64,000 nt of DNA from Paraphysomonas bandaiensis (Eukaryota > Chrysophyceae): the NCBI GenBank assembly GCA_965644295.1, contig CBFFRP010000091.1:104345-168344 (forward strand). The letters are read 5' to 3'. The notes beneath the pieces are model-generated. The model did not search any database. It was not told where the DNA came from and saw only the letters and a list, made by a program, of their open reading frames with translations. Of the stretch, positions 1-15,096 are shown piece by piece (the first letter of the stretch is position 1; every line of letters begins with the position of its first letter). The position numbers and the translations under genes are program-made.

Positions 1-778
1 CTCAACAAAGTCGGACTCAACAGATATTGTTCTGCCCACTCATAGCCGAATGATTGTGTGGTACAAGGGGCACAAATAAGTGTCGCTTGTATAGACGTCT
101 TTGGGCTTGACGAATAAACAGGCATCCGGAAAAAAGCCTACCTCAAGCGTATCCGGGACAGGGCCCACCTGAAGGGTAACCGGAGTATTGGGCTGCCTGC
201 TGTGAGCGCAGTCAAGCATCCGGGATGTTCACCTTAAGGACTCAAAAACCTGAAATTAGCAGACGTCAGGTATATCAACATTCTGCTTGCTCACGGCGTT
301 TGCTTTGAGCGATAGAGTGGAGGTGGTTGCACCTTGGTGCTTGCGGAGACGCACAAGCAGCTTTCGTAGCGTTAAATAATAGGACAATATATTAGGATTC
401 AGCTTAATACATGATTGTATCTGTGAGTTATAATGGTCAATGAAATATATCATGAACTGAATTAGAGAGAGTATCTGTCGAAGATACATGATCGTCATCA
501 TAATGTCGTCATTATAAGTTAGACTTCTAACTATTCCGTTGTGCATGATAGTTATGTTCTATATTGTTATTTATAATTTTCACTCTATCGTGTTCTTTAC
601 TTACACTCTAATAATCACAACATTGTTTTACTATTATAAAGATCAATTCTTTATTCAATAGAGTTTGTACTAGTTAGTTACAGGTTGTCGTCTATCTAGC
701 TTGACCAGTTTTCTTCTAGCTACTAGGCTGTAAGCTGGTGCTGATTCTTAACGCCTATTGCCAAGAATAAAACCTGCA
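1..778 (+). repeat. Dispersed repeat R1, copy A (longest copy, cut by window edge)
   Basis: This segment shares long blocks with stretches near 18.6-19.1, 36.0-36.5, 37.0-37.5, 39.9-40.1 and 54.65-55.2 kb. Shared blocks include CTCAACAAAGTCGGACTC at the left, a central part with CACCTTGGTGCTTGCGG (an imperfect inverted motif) next to the AAGCAGCTTTCGTAGCGTT block, and a right end of the form ACGCCTATTGCTAATAATAAGACTTTCA. The copies occur in both orientations and are degraded, as expected for a short non-autonomous transposon or solo LTR. No coding capacity is evident. The right end finishing in CA, with TG at the same edge of reversed copies, would suit an LTR, but the other end does not start with a clear TG, so the class is unresolved. 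Confidence 0.75.
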
Positions 779-1295
779 ATATAGCTAGGTTAATTTTAAA
801 TTATATGAAAATTTGCTTGCTTCGGTTCTGAAACGACGCGAATATTTTGTATTTTTTTTAGTGAAATGGTATCTCACTCTACGCTATGTAGCAGTCAACT
901 TTAATTTTGCCATGTAGTTAGTTTACTGAACCACATATATCGCAAGTTTGTACCTATATTTTATCATCTACTAGCTTATAATTACTCTTTCATACATACC
1001 GTGTGATATTCTACAGTTGTTGAATAAAATATAATATGAATGCATGTTGGCTAAACTCAACATCTAGTATTTGATAAAACGTAAATAACCTACGTATTTG
1101 GTGGCACAAAAAAGTAAACAGTGTGAGTGGTAATGTTGACTAAATAATCGTGATGCGTTTCCTCAGCATTGTTAGAATAATCGGCATCTCATTTTATGAC
1201 ACCGTCAATGTAGACCTGGCCATATCATATCTAAAAGACAGGTATGACTACCTTATAGACCGCATTCACTTATTTATTATCTATAGTTGAATGCC
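779..1295. other. AT-rich spacer, nothing recognised
   Basis: This is AT-rich sequence downstream of the ABC transporter stop codon. I see no reading frame of credible length, no clear repeat and no RNA gene. It probably contains the 3' untranslated region and polyadenylation signals of the minus-strand transporter. Confidence 0.5.
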
Positions 1296-5905
<4,610 letters not shown>

Positions 5906-6350
5906 GTTTCGTTTATATTAAAATTAGATCATGGCAGTATATGTATATCGACTGGTGACTATAGACGTATAGGCGACGTAATCTATGGGTTCCTATGCAG
6001 CTTAATGGATGGCTTGGCTTGCCTTCACTTCATATATATGCTACTGTATACTGTACAAATGAATATGTAGCACTTCTTTTCATCAGATACACAATTGGAA
6101 CCAATAGATCATGAGTTCATTGATGTTATTGGTTAGTTCTTCTAATTTTATGTGCTGGTTTTTCATAGTGAACTGAAAATTGGGGATATCTGTGGGACCG
6201 GTGTGTAGAACTGTGGTTTCCTGCTACCTATGCGTCATTTTCAGTCATTAATCTCATTCTCCTTGAGAACAGATACAGCAGCAGATATATCGAGGAGAGA
6301 GATACAAGCCCATCTCACCCGTCTAGCCACTCTAATATATCGAGGATTAC
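5906..6350. promoter_or_regulatory. Divergent intergenic region between ABCC and lipid kinase genes
   Basis: About 445 bp separate two start codons that point away from each other, so both promoters must lie here. The sequence is AT-rich. I recognise no TATA box or other defined element, and no repeat copy. Confidence 0.4.
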
Positions 6351-7645
6351 ATGTCAGATATCTTGCTCTACTGCAGCAGTGCAGCTGTGGTCCTGATTAT
6401 ACCTGTAGTTTATTATGTATTCTGTTATCGCAGTGAGCGAGATGTTCGCCCCTTATCTATGCGCGGCAGTAGATGGTATGGCTCTCGATTTTTCGTTTTA
6501 TGTAATCCTATAAGTGGTAAGAGGGAGGGGAAGCGTATAGTAGAGACTGTAGTTCAACCTTGGAGTAAAGCAAACAACATCACCTTAGATGTTGTGTACA
6601 CCGAAAAGCAACTCCATGCCCACGAAATAGCTGCGAAATCGAATCTTGCTTTATATGAAGGCATACTGATAGTATCCGGAGATGGTTTGGTTCATGAGTT
6701 TATGAATGGATTGGCCTCTGGGTATTCACGTACGTCAGAATATTTAAAGCGTTTAAAGATGATTCCTCCAATCGGAATTATTCCATCAGGTTTACAGCGA
6801 CTATTTAGTGCATAGTCCTCCTCCTTATTGTGTTGAATTTTATTCCCCAGGTACATGTAGGGGAATAGCCATGAGCCTACATTCCGCTGATCCTCAAGTC
6901 GCCATGGAGAAAATTATGCGTGGCTCGCCCAAAGGTGTTGATATGTACCACGTAACCAGTGTGGATACCAGAGAATCTAATATTGATATATGGGACGTAC
7001 ACTACTTTTCATGGGCAATATTTGCTGATGCAAGCTTTATGATTGAGAAGAAAATACGATGGATACCAAGAATGTTGCGTGAGACAGTGGCTGCTATATG
7101 CGTCATCGGTCGCCGCCAGGTATATTACTGCGCGTTATGTGCATACATGATAAATTAATGCTACATATATGTTGTGATTTTTTTGATATTCGTAGGTGTA
7201 TAGAGGCACTCTATATATGGATCCAGTACCTATGACCAGCTGTCAGAGGAAGCGTCGAATGTATGATGACTCCAATGCGCTAACCACGGTTAAAACAGGG
7301 CCATATAAAGGCCAGAAAGTTATATCTGGCTCATTCGTTATGTTTACTGCTGGGAGTATGCCGTATGCTACATACGACATGAAATTACTTCCGTCCTCAT
7401 TACCCAACGACGGAAGTATTGATGTTATTCTCATGCGCGGAACTGCTACTCGTTTGCAGCTCCTTTCTGTTTTTCTTAGTCTCGGTGATGGGTCTCATGT
7501 TTTATCTGAGTCAGTGGAGGTATACAAAGTAAAGTCATTTACGTTACTCCCTGAGTCAGGGAATTTGGATGTGTCGGGAGAATTGTACCCTTGCGCGAAA
7601 GTTCATGTCTGTGCGCATAAAGACTGTGCTAAGTTTATATACTGA
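6351..7645 (+). CDS. Sphingosine kinase-like lipid kinase
   Basis: Three exons (6351-6789, 6851-7119, 7196-7645) encode 385 aa. A hydrophobic N-terminal stretch of about 20 residues is a likely membrane anchor. The catalytic diacylglycerol-kinase fold follows: FFVLCNPISGKREGKRI, then ILIVSGDGLVHEFMNGL. The SGDG form of the nucleotide loop is typical of sphingosine kinases, where diacylglycerol kinases have GGDG. FSWAIFADASFMIEKK matches the region that carries the lipid-contacting Asp, and LPNDGSIDVIL is the C-terminal DG motif. The first intron falls exactly in the loop normally read as PSGTGN or PAGSGN. Here the spliced product reads PSGTCRGIAMSL, so the usual GN is replaced. Predicted role: phosphorylation of sphingosine or a related long-chain base at a membrane. 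Ceramide kinase is a less likely alternative. Confidence 0.85.
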
Positions 7646-8866
7646 AGAGTCCTATAGTAGTAGCGGATACGTGGTACGTGTTCATGTCCTTTGAATTTTG
7701 TTGTTTTTAGTTATTACATTTTGGTGTATTGAACATCAAAAAACTCCATAAACCAACCGGGTTCAGGGAGCAGTAGATTTCAATAGCAGTGCTAGTCTGT
7801 GTTGTGCCAGAACTATAGCATAATCAGTAATGCAATATATTCGCAGTAGAACTTCAGATATGTACTTAATTACCAGTGACTACAGAACTACAGAATTCAT
7901 CCTGACTCGACCAATATGATATAATGTCGCTTCGATATTAAACAGAAAATTTCACCACGCCGCTGCATGCTACATAACCTGGTTAATGCGGATTTAAAAG
8001 AGACCATCAAAATAACAACGACTCTGAAATAACACCTTCGCTACTCATAGGCTTATAGTAATCTTTCCTAAGTGTATTGTATTGAGAGTTCATCTGGGTT
8101 ATATAGATTTTTAATCTTTTTTTACTCTTCACTTATTGAGACGCTGAGCATATTTTATCATCTATTTTATATAAAAGACAGCTGATACACTGATACTGTC
8201 TTCGTCAGCAATATATTTTACTCTAAATATTACTTTTCCACTCCTCGCTGTTTGAATATTACGGGAAACATTGGCTCATATTTTTACACAAAACGTCCAA
8301 CAGTAAACTACCAAATCTGTTTTGTATAACTCTTTACATTTTTGTTGTAAAAAACTGCTACGATCTATATATTCTTAGAGTTGACTGCTATAATCTCTAT
8401 ATATATTGGGCTCAACATAACGCTTATATTAGCATCAGGCAAATATAGACATTCAACTTCAATTTTCGGTTCATCAGAAGCTCTCTCCTGTCGTGACTGG
8501 TGACTCTTTTTCTCATATTATTAAGTACATTTTATCTGTTTTAATTGTCCTGAATATTACCCTAAACCCTCTACCCTAATCTTATAATATTATAATATAT
8601 ATAAAAGATTTATTGAAAAGTTATTTAAAAATTATAATATAGTATAGATTTTATGGATATGATTTTATGGACCAATTATCCTCCCATATATCTCTTTGAT
8701 TGTTGTAGTTATGGTTTCAACATATCTTTATATGTATTTCTAAGACTATTCTCTGATCTGTGTTGACTTAGTCAATAATAAGAGTTAATATTCAATTGAC
8801 GACGTCATTGTTTTTGTATAAATTTATTGTTACGTGTTAAAATGTGTTGTTGTCATCAGCATATAC
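7646..8866. other. AT-rich spacer, no gene seen
   Basis: This low-complexity AT-rich spacer lies downstream of the lipid kinase. Near 8559-8579 there are three imperfect CCCTAA-type units, too few to call a telomeric tract. No credible ORF, RNA gene or transposon end was found before the hAT fragment. Confidence 0.45.
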
Positions 8867-9070
8867 GCATATGGCAAGTGCCATGAACGTATATTTTGCA
8901 CCCTACAGTTGAGATTTTTTTATATGACTATATTATAATATTGATTGCAGTAATTGCAGTAGTATTGTGAGATATTTTAACAGAAACAATATTGATGGAA
9001 TATTTGGCCGGTCCACCAATCAATATATTTTACAATATATTGCAATGCAATATTATGTTTCCTAGCCCTG
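8867..9070 (-). mobile_element. Fragment of the hAT element family (3' portion)
   Basis: From about 8888 the sequence matches the right third of the element at 42405-43175 (shared text TTTTGCACCCTACAGTTGAG, then ATTGATGGAATATTTG and ACCAATCAATATATTTTACA). It ends in a degraded terminal repeat, CCTAGCCCTG. The opposite terminal repeat is missing. GCATATAC occurs immediately after the right end and again at 8859-8866, which could be a relic target-site duplication but may be chance. No coding potential remains. Confidence 0.6.
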
Positions 9071-9154
9071 GCATATACCACATGTAATCCTGTGTGCCTA
9101 TATGTGCTATATTACCTAGTACCCATATATACCAATGACCAATGTACTACATTG

Positions 9155-9195
9155 GTGCAGATTTTTAACGCTTACTGCTAAATAATAAGACTTTC
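9155..9195 (+). repeat. R1 terminal fragment
   Basis: About 40 bp match the right end of R1 (TTTTTAACGCTTACTGCTAA followed by ATAATAAGACTTTCA). The remainder of the element is not recognisable here. Confidence 0.55.
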
Positions 9196-9504
9196 AATAT
9201 ATGCCATTGTGTCCAACTAATGTAACTCATGGCTTTTTAATGTGCTGTTACCTAGTCCTGAACCATATTCATCCTGAAACATAGGTAACTCTTACGGGAG
9301 AACTAAACTTTTGTACGGTCCGCCGTTCGCAAGTAAAATCAGTATATTGTTCAAAGGTCAAAGCAATGTAGGAGTGGAAGGTTGATTTGTATCATTATTA
9401 TATATTAAAACAAATCCACGTGCAAAGATACTATCAGTACCTGAAAGCTCGTAAACGCAATGGAAGCTATTGCGAAGCAAATATTGCGTAACACACCCTA
9501 CTAA

Positions 9505-10140
9505 CTACTCCCAATTTTTGGTGATGTTGATATCATATTCGTACTCCAAGTGCTTGACTCCATCAGAATCGATAAACTGGTTACGCGCCCGATACTTTCC
9601 TCGAAACATCATTCCCTTTGGTGCCTCCTGATAGTAGTTGCGGGGGAATTCAAATACGTGGGGGACGCTGGCTGGAGGGTAACTGCCAATCATGATGTCA
9701 TCTGATTCACTGAAAATAGCTTTGCTGAGTTTCTGGCAGTACTTCAGGCCGGCCACAATTTCATGCTGCACACGGAAAGATATGATGAATTTATATTTAG
9801 CACCTTCCTTGACGGACACCCCAAGTGTTCTCAGTCTAGCAAGACCTTCCTCGGAGTCCAAGTTGTAGACAATATCTTCTCGGCCCTCGCTCTCTTCAAA
9901 CTTCACGCGAAACTCTGTGACAATAATCCGCCTAGGATCATTAGGATCTCCCAAGTCTCCCTGTGCTGCAGCACCAAGGAGACTCTCCTTATATTTTCTC
10001 AGGCTCTCATCCTCAGCGTCAGCAGCTAAAATATCAGCAACATTCTTGGAGGCAGATTCAGACGCCTTGTACTCGGCACTGGACTCGGCCGTGGCCTCAG
10101 CGGCAGCTGTATCGGGGTTGGATGCGTCAAACTCAGACAT
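9505..10140 (-). CDS. Rho GDP-dissociation inhibitor (RhoGDI)
   Basis: A single-exon frame of 211 aa. Residues 1-65 are Ala/Glu/Ser/Asp-rich, as in the flexible N-terminal arm that contacts Rho switch regions. The rest forms the immunoglobulin-like domain that binds the prenyl group. Recognisable family stretches are SLRKYKESLLG, DPNDPRRIIVTEF, FKEGAKY-type VKEGAKYKFIISFRVQHEIV, LKYCQK, MIGSYPP and FPRNYYQEAPKGMMFRGKY. The length equals that of animal and fungal RhoGDIs (about 200 aa). It would extract Rho/Rac-type GTPases from membranes and hold them in the cytosol. It lies head-to-head with the PP2A catalytic subunit gene. Confidence 0.97.
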   Translation of the reverse strand: MSEFDASNPDTAAAEATAESSAEYKASESASKNVADILAADAEDESLRKYKESLLGAAAQGDLGDPNDPRRIIVTEFRVKFEESEGREDIVYNLDSEEGLARLRTLGVSVKEGAKYKFIISFRVQHEIVAGLKYCQKLSKAIFSESDDIMIGSYPPASVPHVFEFPRNYYQEAPKGMMFRGKYRARNQFIDSDGVKHLEYEYDINITKNWE

Positions 10141-10786
10141 ATTTCTGTACTGTACCAGTCGTAATATGAAAATCAGATGAAGTCAGTGCTGTATAATTAT
10201 CAAGAGTGTGGATCCTCACAACACTCTACATACATACGTATACCATATCTATAGTTGATATATACATATGTATATACTGCTGTACGTGCTCTGCACCTGT
10301 ACATGCAGCATACAGCGGTATATACTGTACATGTATACCGGTATATCCCAAAAGCACTTCAATAGTCATAAAAATCCTATATTTTTTGTTATAAAAGTAC
10401 GATACACCTATAAAATACCAACAATATTTTGAATTCGGAAGCAGACTAGATACTGCTGTATGCAGTTTTCTTCCTCCACAGCTGGCCACTGTAGCTGTAC
10501 ACATACACCGGTACAGCAGTATTGTATGTACATGTACTCCTCTGTATGTATGTATGTATGTGTGTGTGTTGAATGGTTAAGTGATAAGAGTATTCGTGAT
10601 GTGCTGAGTTTCATTCAAACAATAGAACTGTAAAAACACTCAGTCCTGGTAGTTTGTTTTATAGGACTATTGTCTTAACTATTGTGTATATATTAACCAA
10701 CTGAACGAAAGCCTATAGGCGAGTCTATGAAGTGCTGGTTCTTGTGTTAGTATAATTTAATTCTAATTCACTATCCACAAACAATC
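10141..10786. promoter_or_regulatory. Divergent promoter region rich in short palindromes and TACA/TGTA runs
   Basis: This 646-bp head-to-head spacer separates RhoGDI and PP2A-C. It contains many alternating TGTACA/GTATAC words, the perfect 12-bp palindrome TATACCGGTATA at 10334-10345, and a GTATGTATGTATG / GTGTGTGT tract near 10546-10570. The same 12-mer recurs in another divergent promoter at 44759-44770. Whether these are binding sites or only unstable simple sequence cannot be decided from this window. Confidence 0.4.
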
Positions 10787-12253
10787 ATGCAAGAACAACA
10801 ACAGACATCTGTAAACGACTTGGATGCATGGATCGAGAAGTTGTATAGCTGTAAGTCACTGACTGAGAATGAAGTGAAGCTATTATGCGAGAAAGTAAGC
10901 GTCTGTGTTGCGATGCGAATGCTTATCTCAGTGATTGTTTTCAGGCACGTGAAGTGTTTATGGAAGAGTCAAATGTACAGCCAGTTCGATGCCCGGTTAC
11001 AATATGCGGTGATGTGCATGGACAACTCCACGACCTCATTGAATTATTTCGTATTGGTGGTCAAGCGCCTGATACGAATTATTTATTCATGGGGGATTAT
11101 GTTGATAGAGGCTATTACTCGGTATGCACTTAGTGGTGTGCTTCTTGTACAGTTTTAATGAGTATTTTATAGGTGGAGACTGTGAGTTTATTAGTGTGCT
11201 TGAAGGTTAGATTCCCAGAGCGCGTATTTATTCTTCGCGGCAATCACGAAAGTCGACAAATTACCCAAGTGTATGTGCATTAGAAGTATGCGTCTGCTAG
11301 ACAAAATGACTGATTGTGGTGTTGTAGATACGGATTTTTTGACGAATGTGTACGTAAATACGGCAGCGGAAACGTATGGAAGATGTATACTGACTTATTT
11401 GATTATCTCCCGTTGACTGCGGTAGTCGAGGATCAAATATTCTGTTTACACGGAGGCCTTTCGCCTTCTATTGATACACTTGACCACATCCGCCAACTGG
11501 ACAGAGTGCAGGAGGTACAAAAACAAAACCATCGAGTGTTGTTGTTTTGTGTACTCTAAATATATTACTTATTATTGGAGTAGATGATGTAGCCATTTGA
11601 ATTTGATTACGAAACGAATAATTATTGCTCGCTCTGTCTTATGGTCATGTAGGTACCCCATGAGGGCCCTATGTGCGACCTGCTGTGGTCAGATCCAGAT
11701 GATAGAAAGGGGTGGGGTATTTCGCCGAGGTACTGTAACATTACTCTCAATATTTCTGTACGTGGGATCCATTACGTTTTTATAATATGTAATGGATATT
11801 TTCTTTGACATCAATCTACGTAACATATTTTGATGGGTATGTTTAGAGGTGCTGGGTATACATTCGGGAGCGATATCTCTGAGATTTTCAACCACAAGAA
11901 TGGCCTTACCCTCGTTTCTAGGGCTCACCAGCTGGTCATGGATGTAAGTGTTGTGTACCCTATTTGCTAATGATGTGAGTGAATTGTTAATGATTTTGAC
12001 AGGGATATAACTGGTCGCATGTGATGAATGTGGTAACAATATTCAGCGCACCTAACTACTGCTACCGGTGCGGGAATCAGGCCGCCATCATGGAGGTCGA
12101 CGAATACTTGAACAAGACATTGTAAGTGTTCCATATGTTGCTCTTTGTGGTGGCCCTTTTGCTTAATTTCTTATATCCAGCCTCCAGTTCGATCCTGCCC
12201 CACGCCGCGGCGAGCCAATGGTCACTCGCAGAACACCAGACTACTTTCTGTAG
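10787..12253 (+). CDS. PPP2C: Serine/threonine protein phosphatase 2A catalytic subunit
   Basis: Eight exons (10787-10894, 10945-11121, 11173-11270, 11328-11514, 11653-11729, 11847-11943, 12003-12121, 12181-12253) encode 311 aa, against 309 for human PP2A-C. All PPP-family metal and catalytic motifs are present: GDVHGQ, GDYVDRG, GNHESR, the HGG loop, and later [13 protein letters not shown] and [14 protein letters not shown]. The C-terminus reads [24 protein letters not shown] is the PP2A tail whose last leucine is carboxymethylated and which recruits B subunits. This separates it from PP4 and PP6. It acts as the catalytic part of heterotrimeric PP2A with scaffold and regulatory subunits encoded elsewhere. 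Seven short introns (50-138 nt) are all GT-AG. Confidence 0.97.
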
Positions 12254-12407
12254 CTTGCGACAGCTGCTGTCAAGTCAGGCAGGTGGTCGATGTACTTTGA
12301 AGTTGGTTTGCTGTTTGGCTGTATGAGATTCATACAATGTAACTAGTATTGAAAAGTGAATTTAGTAGCCGACGCTCTGTTCAGCATTATTAATTAAATC
12401 TCGATAT

Positions 12408-12644
12408 CTAACTTTCGAATGTAAGAGAGTTTGGACATATATGAGATACCAGCTCAATCTGACATAGCTCATCAAGTCCGTACAGCTTGTCCACAATCCT
12501 GATCTGTTCTTCATGGACTGCATACTGTATCGATAGTAGGATAATACCCTCTAGCAAGTTTCTCTTAACTCTACCATTAAGATAGGTTCGAGCTCTATCT
12601 TGCAGCTCCTGCTGAGGTTCCTCATCCATGTTGGTTTTTGACAT
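12408..12644 (-). CDS. Small hypothetical protein, 78 aa
   Basis: An uninterrupted minus-strand frame lies tail-to-tail with PP2A-C. It begins MSKTNMDEEPQQELQDRART and is predicted to be mostly helical. The stretch RTYLNGRVKRNLLEGIILLS resembles the first helix of a Dpy-30 dimerisation motif (RxYLxxxVxxxLLxGLxxL), but the RPxxP turn and second helix are not matched. I therefore do not assign the family. Acidic and basic residues are balanced and there is no signal peptide or membrane segment. The position in otherwise ordinary spacer and the protein-like composition favour a real gene, but chance is possible. Confidence 0.4.
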   Translation of the reverse strand: MSKTNMDEEPQQELQDRARTYLNGRVKRNLLEGIILLSIQYAVHEEQIRIVDKLYGLDELCQIELVSHICPNSLTFES

Positions 12645-12833
12645 TTTACTTGTTTATTAAAGTAAAGGAAAGTAATGTCGTTAGACTAGATAGTTTATTA
12701 TTTCATAGGAAATTATGCATTGTCATGTAAACACCTCAACTTTTTAATTTTATACTTTTTCCATGTTAGTCTCTAATCGAATTCCGTATCATGAATCGTC
12801 ATGATACTTCAGTTTTCCCTGTATTTTGTACTT

Positions 12834-12889
12834 AGTTATATTTAACCATGGGCAATAAGGAGGCTATATCGTCCCGCGCTCAAAATTTA
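12834..12889 (+). repeat. Repeat R2 fragment, inverse match to the 55-64 kb cassette
   Basis: The text AGTTATATTTAAC followed by AAGGAGGCTATATCGTCCCG matches, in reverse complement, a stretch at about 55402-55453 and its tandem copies near 58.88 and 62.35 kb. Identity is high over about 55 bp. The parent element is unknown. Confidence 0.6.
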
Positions 12890-12979
12890 GACAAGGGAAG
12901 ATAGTCCTTCTCCCTAGGTTAAATTGTAGCTTATTGTCATGATGTTGAAAGAGTAATATTAGATTGTATATAGCTAATA

Positions 12980-13643
12980 GCTATTAACAGGGATAGGGAA
13001 CAATGTAATGTATTGCAATACATTGTACTATATATTGTAAAATATATTGATTGGTGGGCTGATCAAATATTCCATCAATATTATGATTGTCATATACAGA
13101 AAGCTTCTTAACTGTAGGGTAAAATATAAGCCGATGTATATAAATCTCCGTTCAGACAGTGATTATTGCAACAATACAGAGGATGACGAAGCTGAAGTTG
13201 GCTATATGCGGAAAAATTCTTCAATCAGCTTAAAAATTTAAGAAACGGAAAGTTGAAATATCTAAGTACAGGTGCACGAGTCATGTAGAATGTACTACCA
13301 ATACATGTAAACGCCTGTTCAGCGCAGCAAAACTGATTATATCAGTGTTGCGCAAACGTATGCATCCTACCACACTTAATATGCTGTTGCTTGCTGAAAG
13401 CTAACCGACAGTCGTGGCCGGATGCAAGCATATTTCAATTAATATTGGATGACTATGGTGATGATGATGTCACCGATGATGGCTCAGAGGATGAGTATGA
13501 GGAAATTTTTAATTAGTAAAGAGTAGAGGGTTTAATGACCTTAGACCTTATAATGACAAGTACTAAAAACTACGGATGTATTTACTTACTGATTAGTCAT
13601 ACTAATATATTGCAATATATTTTTCCCTATCCCTGGCTATTAG
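12980..13643 (+). mobile_element. Internally deleted hAT transposon with 8-bp target-site duplication
   Basis: The element spans 12988-13635. Its terminal inverted repeats begin CAGGGATAGGGAACAAT and end with the complement, AAATATATTTTTCCCTATCCCTG at the right side. Flanks are GCTATTAA (12980-12987) and GCTATTAG (13636-13643), a 7-of-8 duplication of the 8-bp size diagnostic of hAT. Inside, a plus-strand remnant encodes RLFSAAKLIISVLRKRMHPT, the conserved C-terminal dimerisation block of hAT transposases. A stop and a one-base shift follow, then SWPDASIFQLILDDYGDDD and an acidic tail ending near 13515. Most of the transposase is gone, so it cannot move by itself. Confidence 0.88.
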
Positions 13644-14120
13644 TAGCTTGCTTGCTGTAATAAGAAATAGGTGTTTCCTGATTAGCATTAAGAAAACAAA
13701 AATGAGAATACGTATTGTTTCGAATGAATGGTATGTATACTGGCTGCGTATGCATTGGGAAATTTGCATGTGGGAAACTCAAACAATAAACCCCCAAATT
13801 TCTATATATAATAGCGACAACAATTGCACTCTTACCACAGAAGGATACTGAGGAAATAGCAACTGTCAGGATACTTTTCAAGCCCTAATTCTATGCACTA
13901 TGTCATAATTCTTGGTCATAACTTATTATAAAGTGCTTGTGAGGTAAATATGGAACACTACAACGATTCCATAATCATAGATTTTAGAATAGCACACAAA
14001 GGAATGAGCACTTTCCCTTACAAAAAATACCATGATTGTTAGTAACAACAGTACTGGATATCGTAATATATATAAATATGATACAGTCCACACTATTTGA
14101 CACACATTCAGTGCGATATC
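13644..14120. other. AT-rich spacer, nothing recognised
   Basis: Between the hAT element and the 3' end of the secreted-protein gene I see only AT-rich sequence. Two overlapping short open frames on opposite strands show no protein-like features. Confidence 0.4.
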
Positions 14121-14630
14121 CTAACGCACCAACACAACAGCTAGAGCAAACGAAAATGCTATTATATAGCTGACAGGCCCAACTAATCTACTTCCTGAAT
14201 TGCATCCACAACGCTCGACTGCAATCTTCACGTGCCACAGTACATCATCCCAGCACCCTTCCAGCTCTTTAGCTGTTACATATGTGAAATACGATTGTGT
14301 GTCAATAGCAAGCACTTACGAGGGTCGAAAAAATAACCATCAGGAAGACACACGCCATCGCATGCATAATACATTTTATCTATTTTATTCTGGCAGCCAT
14401 CAGGGCAGACACCGTACGTGGGATCACAAGACATACACGAGTTGACTGTAGTTCCATCCCCTCTATTCGCGATTTTCCTGGTAGCTGTTGAAACAAAATA
14501 AAAACGAAGCACGGAGACACGGACTACACTAAAACTACACACCTCGTACACACTCGTGGGTATTGGCTTTTTGTTGCGCTAGCGCTGATATAATCAGACA
14601 TGAATATATCCACAGTCGTAGAGACGACAT
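14121..14630 (-). CDS. Small secreted Cys-rich protein with hydrophobic C-terminal tail
   Basis: Three exons (14630-14543, 14484-14320, 14272-14121) give 134 aa; the joins restore one frame. MSSLRLWIYSCLIISALA is a clear signal peptide. The mature part has cysteine pairs in NSCMSCDP, VCPDGCQNKI, YYACDGVCLPDGYFFDPP, LEGCW and VERCGCNSG. The last ~20 residues (LVGPVSYIIAFSFALAVVLV) are hydrophobic, so the protein is either GPI-anchored or single-span. The run CxxxxDxMYxACDGVxLPxGYxFDP followed by RCGCN feels like a conserved lineage-wide motif, but I cannot name a domain. It would act at the cell surface or in the secretory pathway. Confidence 0.8.
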
Positions 14631-15096
14631 TATACGGGGCCCTCTTGATCAAACGCTAGCGGTAACGAGTATGTTTTTCTTTCAGTATCTCCTTTCGAAG
14701 TACTGCTGTTGGCACTCACTTATGTTGTCGGTATAGTGTATGGAAGCAGTCTAGTATGCTGCTTCCGTTTATACATAGCGGTGTGTATGCTGGTACAGCA
14801 CTCAACAGAACTACTCGACAGTCCCCTATACAAATTAACGTAACGCACTCTCCACTGTAGTCGGAATACCAGAATACACCCACAGAATACTACGAACTAC
14901 TGTCCAGAATTAATTTTTGTCAACTTTTTTTTTGTAAAATTGTCCCTACATTGTCTTGTACCTGTAGGTGTACCTGCACACCACACTACGAGTAGGACAG
15001 TACGACAATGTGAAGTCCACTGACAGGCTGGTGTGTTAAGTTCTTGGCCCAACATCATCTCACTGAACCGCTTCACATCACCACACAGTGAGCAAT
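14631..15096. promoter_or_regulatory. Divergent intergenic region, secreted protein / helicase
   Basis: About 465 bp lie between two outward-facing start codons. An interrupted inverted pair, GGAAGCAGTCTAG...CTGCTTCC, lies at about 14740-14770. No other element is recognised. Confidence 0.35.

Noticed and set aside
8559-8579. CCCTAAACCCTCTACCCTAA telomere-like run
   Set aside because: Only about three imperfect units in AT-rich DNA; no longer array or subtelomeric feature supports an interstitial telomere.
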